A stretch of 64,000 nucleotides of DNA, from assembly GCA_032164245.1 (NCBI GenBank), contig JAVMKO010000003.1, positions 11,914,651 to 11,978,650 on the forward strand, in the 5' to 3' direction. This document shows, in pieces, positions 44,357-57,000 of this stretch. The notes under the pieces were generated by a model that was not told where the DNA came from, searched no databases, and saw nothing but the letters and a program-made list of their open reading frames with translations. A program made the translations under genes and the position numbers. Source of the DNA: Sternotherus odoratus. Lineage: Eukaryota; Chordata; Testudines; Kinosternidae. Positions within the stretch are counted from its first letter, which is position 1, and the number at the start of each line of letters is the position of its first letter.

Positions 44357-45015
44357 AAAGTTAATGTTCAACATGAAAACATACATAGATTGATAGGTAG
44401 GGTACTGGGCATCTGGAGTCAGGCTGGAGTTATGGGCGATTGCAGGTAACAGGTACAGGGTTTACAAGGTACATGCATATCACATATCCAGCATAGATCC
44501 AGATTGGGGTGTGGGAGTTTTTAAAGCGTCAGTGTATAAGTGTGTTCGGGTACGCCACCCATGGGGTGTAGTGAGAGTTCAAGTCAGTGGTGGTGTAGGC
44601 AATAAGTACATGGGTGGGGTGCGTCCCTTTGTTTGTCAGTGAAGGAGGGGTGGGTTGTTTCCCTGGTCGGCGGTCTCGGCTACTCGACCTGGTACTGGCG
44701 ATGTCCCGTGACGTGTTCCGTATATATCTCTCTAGCTACACACTGCCAGTGATTACATCCCAAATTGCATCTACAAACTGCATAAAAGGAGAACTGCGTT
44801 TTAAATACTGTGTCCTAGGCAATCAGGCCCAGGTGCTTAAACACCACAGTGATGGACACGCTATAAAAACGACGCAGAGGACCTACAGCATTTGAAACCA
44901 TTAAAAAAACTGCTTACGGCAGTTGGGCCACACAGGACATGCCAAAGTGAAACAGAGCAATGGTCCCTCACGGACAGCAGCTGGCAAAGGGAACCAGAGT
45001 TAGTCAAGTCAGCTT

Positions 45016-45087
45016 TCATTGACGGAGTTTATACTGAACCCGGCAGGCTCCCACCGGCTGCTGTGTCCCCACTAAATGGAGAAAGCT
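45016..45087 (-). CDS. CYP39A1: CYP39A1 terminal coding exon
   Basis: The acceptor CTTTTTGCAG precedes AGC TTT CTC. The exon encodes SFLHLVGTQQPVGACRVQYK plus LRQ and the stop TGA (45018-45016). It starts in phase 0, matching the end of the previous exon. A C-terminus of this kind (LHLVG.QQP.G.C...YK) is distinctive of CYP39A1. Confidence 0.9.
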   Translation of the reverse strand, partial: SFLHLVGTQQPVGACRVQYKLRQ

Positions 45088-48000
45088 CTGCAAAAAGAGA
45101 AAAGCAGTAGAAAGACGTGGTAAATACACACCTGGGTTACTTTAGTGAACACAGCCCTTGTCTCAGTTTGCTTTGACCTTGATGTTATAGGCATTGTTCC
45201 TTAAAGATTTGCTTTGCCTTGTTACACAGACTTGAGAATCAATACTAAGGCCAATTCTTACTCCCACTGAAGCCAATCGGAGTTGTCAGTGTCTACAGCG
45301 GGACCAGATTTTGGCTCCCATGTTTCATTTTAGGTCAGTATTGGCTTTAATACAGTTTGAAGCTTGACTTCTAGAGGGGACTCAATTTACTTTCAGTGGC
45401 ATGACTGCCTGTGGTGGCAGACAGAGGGTGCAATTCACTCCAGTGGGAGCACAGACACCAGTGCTGCCCCAGTCACCAGGAGGGAGATGCTGCCTGAGAT
45501 ATTGTGGCCATGCCCCTTTCCCTGGCTGCCCTACTCATTTTCAGGGCTGTGCTGACCAGCTCTGCCATAACCTCCATCCTGAGTGGACTTTCCACCACTG
45601 GGGAGCAACAGCCCAGGTTCTTCCACCAGAACCAAGGAGGGCCGCTCCTCTGATATGCCAGAGAATGGGCAACTCCTACAAATCCCGCGTCACTGCAAGC
45701 TTCCACCGCTTCTCCTGGTGTTAGATACCTCACTTATGGTGGCTTAGTCCTAGTTTACACTGGCGGGGTGTGTGTCAACCTAAGATACGCAACTTCAGCT
45801 ATGAGAATAGCGTAGCTGAAGTCGGCGTATCTTAGGTCGACTTACCTGCTGTGCTCAGGGCGCGGGGTCGACTGTCGCCGCTCCCCCTCTTGTCTTGGTG
45901 GATTACAGGAGTTGAAGCCAGAGCGATCAGGGATCGATTTATTGCGTCTAGTGTATCAACACTAGATGTGATGAATTGATCGCTGATAGATCGATCACTA
46001 CCCGTTGATCCGGTGGGTAGTGAAGACGTACCCTTAGATATAAAGACAAATGGCACATTCGGGTCCTAGCAGGCAGATGTGTTTGTTATGCAGAGCACCA
46101 TGTGTGCGAAGGGGAATGCTAGCCAACAAGCCAGATAGGGAGGAATGCAGACACGGACAAGGAACTGCTGCAGCCAGTCCCACTCTTAGCCAGTCACTCA
46201 CTGGCAAGGGATATTTCAGGCTTAATAATTAGTGGTCCTGCTGTGCCCTCGGATGCTCAGGGGGGCTGAGCACAGGGATGCACAAGCAGCTCCCAACGTG
46301 CTGCATTCCAGGCCCTGTTTAGAGCGCAGAGACTCAAGGTCTGTGTGGAGAAGGAGTAGCCTGTAGAACCAGGACTCTGCACTGAGCTTCCTGCCCATTG
46401 TGCAGAGGAGGGCAATCCCTTCAGTTCCTAATGGATTCTTCAGTCCTGATATATTGACTTGCATCTGGCCTTATTCCTCCGCCACATGAGTGCAAAGGCA
46501 ATGGAGAGACAGTCCTTTGGAATTTCCAGTCCCCTACCTGGGAATAACCTTTGAGCAGGTAATGTGGCAAGGGTCCAGCCCATCAGACATGGATAAGATT
46601 ATGTGGGAGGCAACCGTCAGAAGACAAAAAGAGCCACCGTGGCTTAACAGCCAAGTAAAAGAAGCAGTGAGAGAGAAAAAGGCATCTTTTAAAAAGTGGA
46701 AGTCTAATCCTAGTGAGGTAAATAGAAAGGAGCATAAGCACTGCCAAATAAAGTGTAAGAATGTAATAAGAAAAGCTAAAATGGAGTTTGAAGAGCAGCT
46801 AGCCAAAAACTCAAAAGGTAATAACAAAATGTTTTTTAAATATGTCAGAAGCAGGAAGCCTGCTAAACAACCAGTGGGGCCCCTGGATGACAGAGATACA
46901 AAAGGAGCACTTAAAGATGACAGAGTCACTGCAGAGAAACTAAATGAATTCTTTGCTTCAGTCTTCACGGCTGAGGACGTTAGGGAGATTCCTAAACCTG
47001 AGCTGTCTTTTGTAGGTGACGAATCTGAGGTATTGTCACAAATTGAAGTATCAGTAGAGGAGGTTCTGGAACTCATTGATAAACGTAACTGTAACAAGTC
47101 ACCGGGACCAGATGGCATTCACCCAAGAGTTCTGAAAGAACTCAAATGTGAAATTGCGGCACTATTAACGAGGGTTTGTAACCTATCCTTTAAATCGGCT
47201 ACTGTGCCCAGTGACTGGAAGATAGCTAATGTAACGCCAATATTTAAAAAGGGCTCTAGAGGTGATCCTGGCAATTACAGACCAGTCAGTCTAACGTCCG
47301 TACCGGGAAAATTAGTTGAAACAATAGTAAAGAATAAAATTGTCAGACACATAGAAGAGCATAAATTGTTGGGCAAAAGTCAACATGGTTTCTGCAAAGG
47401 GAAATCGTGTCTTACTAATCTATTAGAGTTCTTTGAAGGGGTCAGCAAACATGTGGAAAAGGGGGATCCGGTGGACATAGTGTACTTAGATTTCCAGAAA
47501 GCCTTTGACAAGGTCCCTCACCAAAGGCTCTTACGTAAATTAAGCTGCCATGGGATAAGAGGGAAGATCCTCTCATGGATTGAAAACTGGTTAAAAGACA
47601 GGGAACAAAGGGTAGGGATAAATGGAACTTTTTCAGAATGGAGAGGGGTAACTAGTGGTGTTCCCCAAGGGTCAGTCCTGGGGCCGATCCTATTCAACTT
47701 ATTTATAAATGATTTGGAGGAAGGGGTAAACAGTGATGTGGCAAAGTTTGCAGATGATACTAAACTGCTCAAAGTAGTAAGGACCAAAGCAGACTGTGAA
47801 GAACTTCAAAAAGATCTCACTAAACTAAGTGATTGGGCAACAAAATGGCAAATGAAATTTAATGTGGATAAATGTAAAGTAATGCACATTGGAAAAAATA
47901 ACCCCAACTATACATACAATATGATGGGGGCTAATTTAGCTACAACCAATCAGGAAAAAGACCTGGGAGTCATTGTGGATAGTTCTCTGAAGGCATCCAC

Positions 48001-51000
48001 GCAGTGTGCAGCGGCAGTCAAAAAAGCAAACAGGATGTTAGGAATCATTAAAAAAGGGATAGAGAATAAGTCGGAGAATATCTTATTGCCCTTATACAAA
48101 TCCATGGTGCGCCCACATCTTGAATACTGCGTACAAATGTGGTCTCCTCATCTCAAAAAGGATATACTGGCACTAGAAAAGGTTCAGAGAAGGGCAACTA
48201 AAATGATTAGGGGTTTGGAACGGGTCCCATATGAAGAGAGATTAAGGAGGCTAGGACTTTTTAGCTTGGAAAAGAGGAGACTAAGGGGGGATATGATAGA
48301 GGTATATAAAATTATGAGTGGAGTGGAGGAAGTGAATAAGGAAAAGTTATTTACTTGTTCCCAAAATAGAAGAACTAGGGGTCATTCAATGAAATTGGCG
48401 TGCAGCAGGTTTAAAACAAATAAAAGGAAGTTCTTCTTCACACAGCGCACAGTCAACCTGTGGAACTCCTTACCTGAGGAGGCTGTGAAGGCTAGGACTA
48501 TAACAGGGTTTAAAAGAGAGCTGGATAAATTCATGGAGGCTAAGTCCATAAATGGCTATTAGCCGGGATGGGTAATGAATGGTGTCCCTAGCCTCTGTCT
48601 GTCAGAGGGGGGTGATGGATGGCAGGAGAGAGATCGCTCGATCATACCTGTTAGGTTCACTCACTCCAGGGCACCTGGCACTGGCCACTGTCGGTAGACA
48701 GGATGCTGGGCTAGATGGACCTTTGGTCTGACCCAGTATGGCCGTTCTTATGTTCTTATGTTCTTATGACATTTCTATATCCTCTACCTTCTGCTCAGTA
48801 CCAGCACACAGGCGAACAGCACAAAGTCATTAAATAAGAGGCTGTGATGAAGGTTAGCCATCTATGGGCCAAAATGTGCTCTCAGCTGCACTGCTGTAAA
48901 TCCAGAGGAGCTCCATTATCTCCAATGGTGTTACTCTGGATTTACACGGCTAGAAGCGAGGGCAGAATTTGCCCATGACATATTTTATAAACACCATTAC
49001 AACTGAGAGGAAAGAAACAAACAAGGTTGAAAGATTTGGATTAAACATACAAGTATTTTACCTCCTTTGGTACTGGGTCCAAAAGAATAAATTCATATTT
49101 GTAAAGGAACAAAATGACTAGCATGTGAACCTCCATTATAGCAAGCCACCTAAAAAGGGCAAAGGAGAAAACAGTCCTTTATCTGGCCATATTAGCAGAA
49201 AAAACACACAATCCCTCTTGCACCATTTAACGTTTTGTTATGAACATTTCAGAGTTACGAACAACCTCCATTCCTGAGGTGTTTGTAACTCGGAGGTTCT
49301 ACTGTAGCGACATTATATGTAAAGTTATGCATTCCCTCTGTATGTTCAAACCCACCCAGTCCTGACTAGGCAGATGGCGTCAAACAGATAAACAAAGAAA
49401 TATTTGTTTAACTCAATTTACATACAAGTAGTAAACAGGGTCCTCCAGACTGCAAAGGGGGGGGGGAGGGGGAAGGGAAGAGAAACTGATTTCTCAAAGA
49501 TAAAGGACAAGCTGATGCCTCTGGCCAGGTGTCATCAAGGTTGATTGGCAATCACCTGTCCATTGGCCTTTGTTTTTGACAGTAAAGGGCGGCAGAAACA
49601 GATCAATCTGCAGTTTAGCAAGCAACAGCATGGAATCTTTCACCACCAGACTCTGTCCACACAGCAGGAAGGAACTTTACCTAGGGGTAACCCAGAGGGA
49701 AATGCATTTCAAAGTGGGACTGGACTATAAAACTGACAGGTAAAAACACCTCAAGGTTTCTCTCTGTCTCTCTTTCACCTAAGAAAAAAAAAGAACCAGG
49801 CCTTTCACTTTGGGGGTAGTCCTGACCTGAGAATTTGGTCAGCCATGTTGCTGGGCACCTGTAGTAAGGATTTTAAACAAACTAGATTGTTGTAGGTACT
49901 TAGCTACTAGAAAGAACCTTATCTTTATTTCTCTTCTACCCATTTCTGGCTTTAATATTGGATACTTGTACTTACTTAAAATCTCTCTTTTTGTAATTAA
50001 ACTTGTTTTATTTTTTAACCAAAAACAAATCCAGCATTGAGTTTAAACTGAGCTGTTTGAGTAAATCCAGGTGAAATAGCGAACTGTTGCATATTGACCC
50101 TTTACAGGGTCAATGGACCTCTCATATCTGAACTGCCCAGGAAAGGGCTTGGACAATGCAGAACGCACATTTTGGGGGAAATTCAGGATTGGGAGTGTGT
50201 TAGGAGTCACCCTTCAAGTAGTAACCAAGGCTGGTGGAAGTCAGGGTGTGGTTGGAGTGTTGCTGACAGGCTGCTGGGGTCACAGCTGTTGGACTAGGGC
50301 TGCAGCTATTCACAGCCATTCAGGATGTGATGTGCATGCAATCTGACTGTCTGTGAGGGGCCCCGGTTGGGAGCTACAACAGCAAAGCATTGGGAGGCAC
50401 CCAGAGTTGCAGGGCAGGTGGTGACAACCCCTAACAGCTCTGGATTGCTCCCCAAAATGTGACACACATATTCACCTTTGCCCTGCATTATCTCATTTTC
50501 TTTCTCCATATCCTCCCATTTCCTTAAAGGTCTGTGTCATTGTAATGTTCTCTTTTGTAATGGACGGGGGTGGACCCTGGGTTCCCCTCTTTCTCCTTGG
50601 TTTCAGCCTAGCGACACAGTAGCAAGCAGGCAAAGTCTGCTTCCTTGGACTCTCTGCTGCCTTCCTGGGCTTCTTACTATTTTTGCCTGTTTGTAGGCCT
50701 TCTCCTTAGGGCTCTTCTGGGCCCATTGTCTTCCTGTACTCTTCCCAGGTTCCATGACCTCTAAGGCTCACACTTCTTTGAGGGTGGGGGCTTGCATTGT
50801 TCCCCCAAGCAGTTCCCCAGTAAGTCTCAAATAAAAATATAAACTTAAACCACTTCTGCCCTCCTCAGGCTTCAGTTTTCAACTCCTTCAAGTCTCTGCT
50901 ATGCTCTCTTCCTCAGCTGAACCCTTTCCAGAGCTCTCTGACTAGAGGTCCAGATCCCGCCTTTCTATCAAGACTAACCACCAGAGTTTGCTCTACTCCA

Positions 51001-54000
51001 CAAACTTCTGTGTCTCTTCCAGGGCCGGCAACAGAAATTTGGGGGGCCCCTACTCTGATAGTTTGCCCCCCCCAGCCCAGCTGCCCCCCCCAGCCCAGCC
51101 GGCGCTCCCCCCCAGCCCAGCCGGCGCTCCCCCCCAGCTGGCGGCAGCGGGAGCGAGAGCCCGGGAGCGGCGTGAGCCGCCCTTGCTGTCCCCCCCCCTT
51201 TTCTCCCCCGGACTGCGCTGCTGCCGCCGGCCGGGCTCTCTGCTCCTGCCGGGGACACACGCGCTCGTCCGGAGGAGAGCCGCGCCGCCTCCCCGCCCCT
51301 TCCCCGCTCTCCAGGTCCGGCGACAAGGGGGGACGACAACGGGTACAGCTGTGTACCGGGGCCCCCCTAAAGTCAGGGGGCCCGGTACAGCTGTACCCGT
51401 AGTACCCCCTTGTCGCCAGCCCTGGTCTCTTCCGGCTTCTTGCCATAGGTCTCTACTCAGGAGAGGGTACCAAGAGTAGCTCTGCCCCTGGGCTTCTTCT
51501 TCCTTCTCCTCCTCTTGCCATAAAGTCCTTCACTGGCCTAGCAGGAGTCTTCTCGCAGGCCTCTCTATTGCCCAGGGAGGGAATTCAGAGTGATCTCCCT
51601 TCTACTGCCCTCTACTCTGGCTTCTTCTCTTTATAGTAAACCCAAGCTGGGATTCATCAGTAACTGGGCCTGGCCCATCCTCCACGTGCACTGATTGTGC
51701 TCTGGCTCCAATTATCCCTTTCTATACCAGTGTGGGGTACAAATCCAAGCATAGCAACCTAAATCTCCCTTCTTGCAAATTAAACCAATCACTTCTTGTC
51801 CTGCCGTGGGTGGATGTGAAGAACAATTGACCATCATCCAAAGATTTATAACAATCTTTTACATATCTGAAGAACATCATCATCAAATGGTGGGCAGCTG
51901 GCTCACTGGGATGGGGAGGTTGCTCCATGACTGGGTGGGGACAGTGTGGAACAAAGAAGTGGGCATGACGGAGAAACCAAGGCTTGCTGAAGGAGTGAAA
52001 GGGGATGTGACATCTGTGACATGGGACAAGGCATAGTTTTGCAGGGCCTTGAAGGCAAGAACAAGAAATTTAAACTCAGGGGAGCCAGTCAAGAGATTTA
52101 AAGAGGAGTGTGAGATGATTGGACTGATGGGCAAGGAGCCTAGGTTATCATGAGGAATGAAAGAAGAGGTTTAGACTGGAGAAACTTTTCTTAGACTAAT
52201 GACAGAATTTATGACCACCACAATCCCACGTACATAGACTACCATGCCCTGTAATTGAAATAATCTTCCTTTGATGAAAAGATGCTGGGAGAGCAGCAGA
52301 CCTGGGCTGACTTCTGTCTCCCAAGGTGCAGAACCCTGAAAATGTTTGTCTCAGACTCTACTTTTATCTCACAGCTAACTCTACCTTTCCTATGTATGCA
52401 ACTTCTTATCAGACCACTCGAGCAGGGCCCAAAGAGTATTGAACTACTGATCACTGACCAATGTCAATACATCTGGAGACAAAGTAAGAAGAGCCTCACA
52501 GCGAGGAAGCTATTCTCTGCAGGGTTTAGGAATAAATAAACCCCAGCTGTTTCACTGACCTTCCTGGACACTGATGCTTCCCTCCTCCAAATGCCACGAA
52601 GCCGTCCAAGAAAGCATTCTTCTCTAAATTTGCCTCTTTCCAACGATCCTGTGGGAAGAAAACATTTTTCCCCAAATCAGCCTTGTATAAATAAGCTTAA
52701 CATTATTTTTCCAGGCTAAAAATGATCTGGGACAGCTAATCCTGGCATATAAAGCTCCCTTCAACCTGTTAAGGTTACGTGGCCACTCTGTTGCTAGTAT
52801 ATAGATTTGTAAACAAAGTAATTTAGTCAAGCCCATTTAAAGACAGGAATTTAGGGCCAGATTTCCAAAGATATTAGGACCTCTAAAGGAGCAGGTAGGT
52901 GCCTAGTAGGATTTAGGCACCTAGACACTTTTGAGAATCCAACTAGGCACCTAACCTACATGTTTAGGTGCCTAAGTGCCCTTAAAAGTCTGGCCCCTAC
53001 CCCACAGAAACAAGCTGATTCAGAGTGAAGGCTCACACCCTGTCCTTAGTCCTCCCTGAATTGCAAGGTAATACCGGGCAATGCACATTTAATTATGCAT
53101 AGCATCTCTCATACAAGCTGTGTCCCAAAATGGTTTGCAGAGAGAAATAACACCCTTACTGAATAACACACTTAACAGAGGCCAGTTGAGAGGAGGGCAA
53201 GGATGACAAGTCCAAATAAAAGTAGTGTTTGAGTGAGAGTTAAGAGCTCACTAGGTAAATCAAGGTACTAACTGACAGAGACAGGAGTTGGAAAAAAACC
53301 ATAACAGCCATCTAGCTTAGCCTTCAAGTAGTGGGGGAGAGGGGCATTTCTTGGTAGCATCAAGACATCCTAACAAGTGATGAAATGTCTCTGAAGTAAC
53401 AGACCAAGGCAAGCCAATGTGGAAGCTGCGTACTATCGAGATTCTCTGGTGAAGACAGGTAGGTTCCATATTATGAACAACAAACTGGGTTTTTTTCTGG
53501 TGTAGGTGAAGAGGCTTAGCCCAATAGTTGAAGTCACCAGGCAAAATAAGGAAAGCTAAACTGCATAGCACCTTAAGAGACACTCCCATAGACACTGAGG
53601 GCTGATAGACCACAGATAGGATGGTTATGGGACAGTAGGGTAAAAATCTATAGATCCACTCAGTCTAGTCCGCCTCAACAAGAAGTCTGTCTTTGTTAAG
53701 GGCAAAATAGACTGAGGTGGACCATACCTCCAGAAGTAATCTATAGCAAGGGAAACACTGAAATAGATCATCCTGCCTGGTGACTATATATTGAAGAACT
53801 TGGCCTAAGACACCTGTGACATAGATGAGGGGAACAGGGTGTGAGGCTGCCTCCAGGAATGCTAGTTCAAGTATTACGATAATAATGGTGAGGATGCTGA
53901 GAAGAAATCTGGAGCGTTCCCACTAATATTCCACATGGGAAGTTACAGTAGTGAAAGCAGACTCAATGGAATCAAGAAATGGAAGCTGGTGATCTTCCTG

Positions 54001-57000
54001 GGGATCCTTCTAGTGAGAAACACAGGAGAAGAGAGGAGGTCAATAGTCACAACTAACTGATGTGTGAAGACTTTTGGATTCAAGGCACATAGGAATGCCT
54101 TCTGTGACCATAGGAAAGTGCTTGGATTGGAGAGTTTCCATGTAGAGGAAAGGTAATGAGAGGGTAATGGTTCAAACCTGACTCATGGTTTGTTAAGAGG
54201 GAAGCTTGTGGTTAAGTAAATTTTTCACATCTTCAAAAAGAGGTGAAATTGTCCTGCCACATAATATGACTCTTCTAAGGGTCATGGACCAGAGCTCTCT
54301 GTATGTTCAAAAGGTTGTCTCAAAGAAGTTGGCCCAATGAAAGATACTACCTCACCCACCTTGTCTCTCATATTGGTGACAGGCAGTGGTCACAGCACAC
54401 CAGCTGCCTAATTGGTGCAAGTACTTTGGAGGTATCACGGCACAGGAGAATTTTGAGGAGGGACTTGAAGTCAATGCAGATGGGTAAAATACATAGAGAT
54501 GAGATATAAAACACATGTCAGGTGGAGGAATGCACTGAGCCTGATCTGAAGCCCAGCAAAGTCAATGAGAGTCTTTTCATTGACTTCAGTGGACTTTGGA
54601 TCAAGTCCTATAGGTATTTGCAATCTACCAGCAAGATACAATTTGCTACTTCAGAGTGGTGGTAAGTACACAGAAATATTTTAAATATGTTCTTGAACTG
54701 AACTTGAACGTTTCAACAGGCTCCTCCTCTTTGTGTATGCTTTCTTCCCCTATAAATACTAGGGCATTAACCCTTATAGTGAGTACCCTAGAGACAGGAT
54801 AAATATCTTCCTGAAAGCAGCCTTAAAGGAAGATGCACTCAACAATATGTTTTGGATCTAATTACATGCAAAAAGGAGAAAAGAGAGCAAAATACATACA
54901 TCAAAAGAGGCAACTTACAGGTTTGAATGTTTCAGGGTCAGGGAAGTATTTTGGATTCCTGTGCACCCAATATGGAGACAACATCAGCATGTCACCTGCA
55001 GGGATGGTGAAAGTCTAAAAACAAGAGAAACAATTCGGAAGCAAAGAAATAGATAATTGCAAGTTCAGTCTGCTCCCAAAACATACTATTATGAATGCTG
55101 CTGATTCACCAAGAACAGCATGAAAGACCTTGCTAGAGAGTAAATGCAGCTGGTGAAACACTTGTGTGTGTATGAAGGGTGTGATGCAAGGGAAAAATGG
55201 TGTTTCACTTTTTTGTTGTTGTTGTTGCTGCTTCTTTATTACATATAAGAAAGGCCTGAATGCTTTTTTAACATTAGATGTAACAGGAATGTTAAATCTG
55301 GTCTTCCCTGGCTCTTGCTGAAGGACTGTATTCAGAAGTGGATTGCAAACCCTAGGTAATCCTCTCATTAAGAACTTGATCGGAAACCTAGTGAAATCCA
55401 TAGAAACAGTCCTGTTGAACTCAAATGATCTTTGGATTATGTCCTGAATGGGCGGTAATGCCAGTTCTCTAACTAAGATAGCTTTTCTTCCAAATGTTTA
55501 TTTAGGAGATTCCTAAGTATCATCACTCCTTCCCTCAAAATGGCACTGAGGAAGAAGAGCGAGAGGAAGTAAAGCATGGTTCAACCGTTCAACAGCTGGT
55601 GGGACTTTGCTGCATCAGTGCAGCATTCCCCAGCTCCTTCAATCAGAAAGTGAAGATGGGGGGGGGGGGGGGGAGAGAGCAAAATCATTCTTAAACAGCT
55701 GAATGAAATAAGGGTTTGGGTTCCCTATGCCTAATTTATTATGGCCAGATATGTTTAGGATGGTGACTTCCAGAAAGATTACAATGTATGGCAACCTTGT
55801 AAAAACAAACCTCACCTGAATTTTTATTGGATTCACCACTTTTTTAGTGATTGCACCTGGAGACCTTAGCCGTATGGCTTCCAAAGTGCACCATTTAATT
55901 AAGAGAAGCTTCTTAAGGTCATCTTCAGATATTTCAATATTCTCTTTGCCTGTTGCATTATAAGAAATAATATATGAACAAGACAGTACGAAGTAGAAGA
56001 TTTCACTTGGGTTATTAGACTTCATCATTCACTAAAACATTTTTCTAGAGCAGCCATTCTCAACGGGGGCCATATGGCCCCCAAGGGGGCCCTGGCACAT
56101 TTGAAGGGGGTCACAGACTTAAAACTGTGAGAAGGGGAGCCCCAAGGGTTTATGGGGGCCCTGGTAACTGAACCGATGAAATGCCCAAGCAGCAACCTTA
56201 ACTGGAGTCAATAGTTTCCCTCCCTCCCTGGAACCTGAGAAGAGCTCCTAAGGGGGCCGTGGCTAAAAAACAGTTGAGAATGGCTGTTCTAGAGGACTTC
56301 TGGCAGAGTGCTCTAGAATTTCAAGAGTGATCTAGAATGTATTCCTCAAACAGTTTAACATGGTTTTATACTCTGTTTGGCTAAGCCACTTTGGAATTGT
56401 TTTAGCATGTGAGGGTTTTAAATATATCTGGTCAATAAGTTTCAGACTTGTGATAGCTCAACAAAAACTTAACAAAATGTTGAAGAAAAATAGTAATTTT
56501 GAAGTATATGTAAAATTTTGACCAGTCTAATTTGAAACCATGTTAAACGATTTGTGTAGATGGATATTGCAACCTAGTGGATAAAGCACTGAACTGGGCA
56601 TCAGGAGATCTTGGTTCTATTCCTGGCTCTGCAATTGACCTGTTGGGTGCCATTCGGCAAATCATGACACCACTCTGCCTCAGTTTCCCTATCTGCAAAA
56701 TAGGGAGAATGACTCTGACCTTCTTTGTAAAGCACTTTGAGATCCACTGATAAAAAGTGTTACAGAAGGTATTATTGCTGTGCAGAATTTCACTGAACCT
56801 ATTTTTAAAACCCATCTAAATTCACAGAACCTTACATTTGTTGCATTCCTTATGGCCTAATCACATGACCCTGTTATCTGTGTGTTTCTGCCCCCCTACT
56901 CCTTTATTGTATCTGTGTTATGACCTTGACTTGCTGTGTCATACTGAATTTAGATGGCATGCTCTTTGGGGCAGCAGCTTTGACATGTTCTGTGGGGTAT

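Noticed and set aside
46534..47118. 194-codon minus-strand frame opposite the CR1 ORF
   Set aside because: It is a shadow of the reverse transcriptase frame, with no splice sites consistent with CYP39A1 phases.
50913..51479. Open frames of 120-177 codons on both strands
   Set aside because: They sit mainly in the GC-rich hAT copy bounded by the GTCTCTTC duplication, have no domain, and are antiparallel shadows.
54833..55018. Plus-strand 61-codon frame
   Set aside because: It is the antisense of a CYP39A1 exon, whose minus-strand frame has splice sites and P450 motifs.
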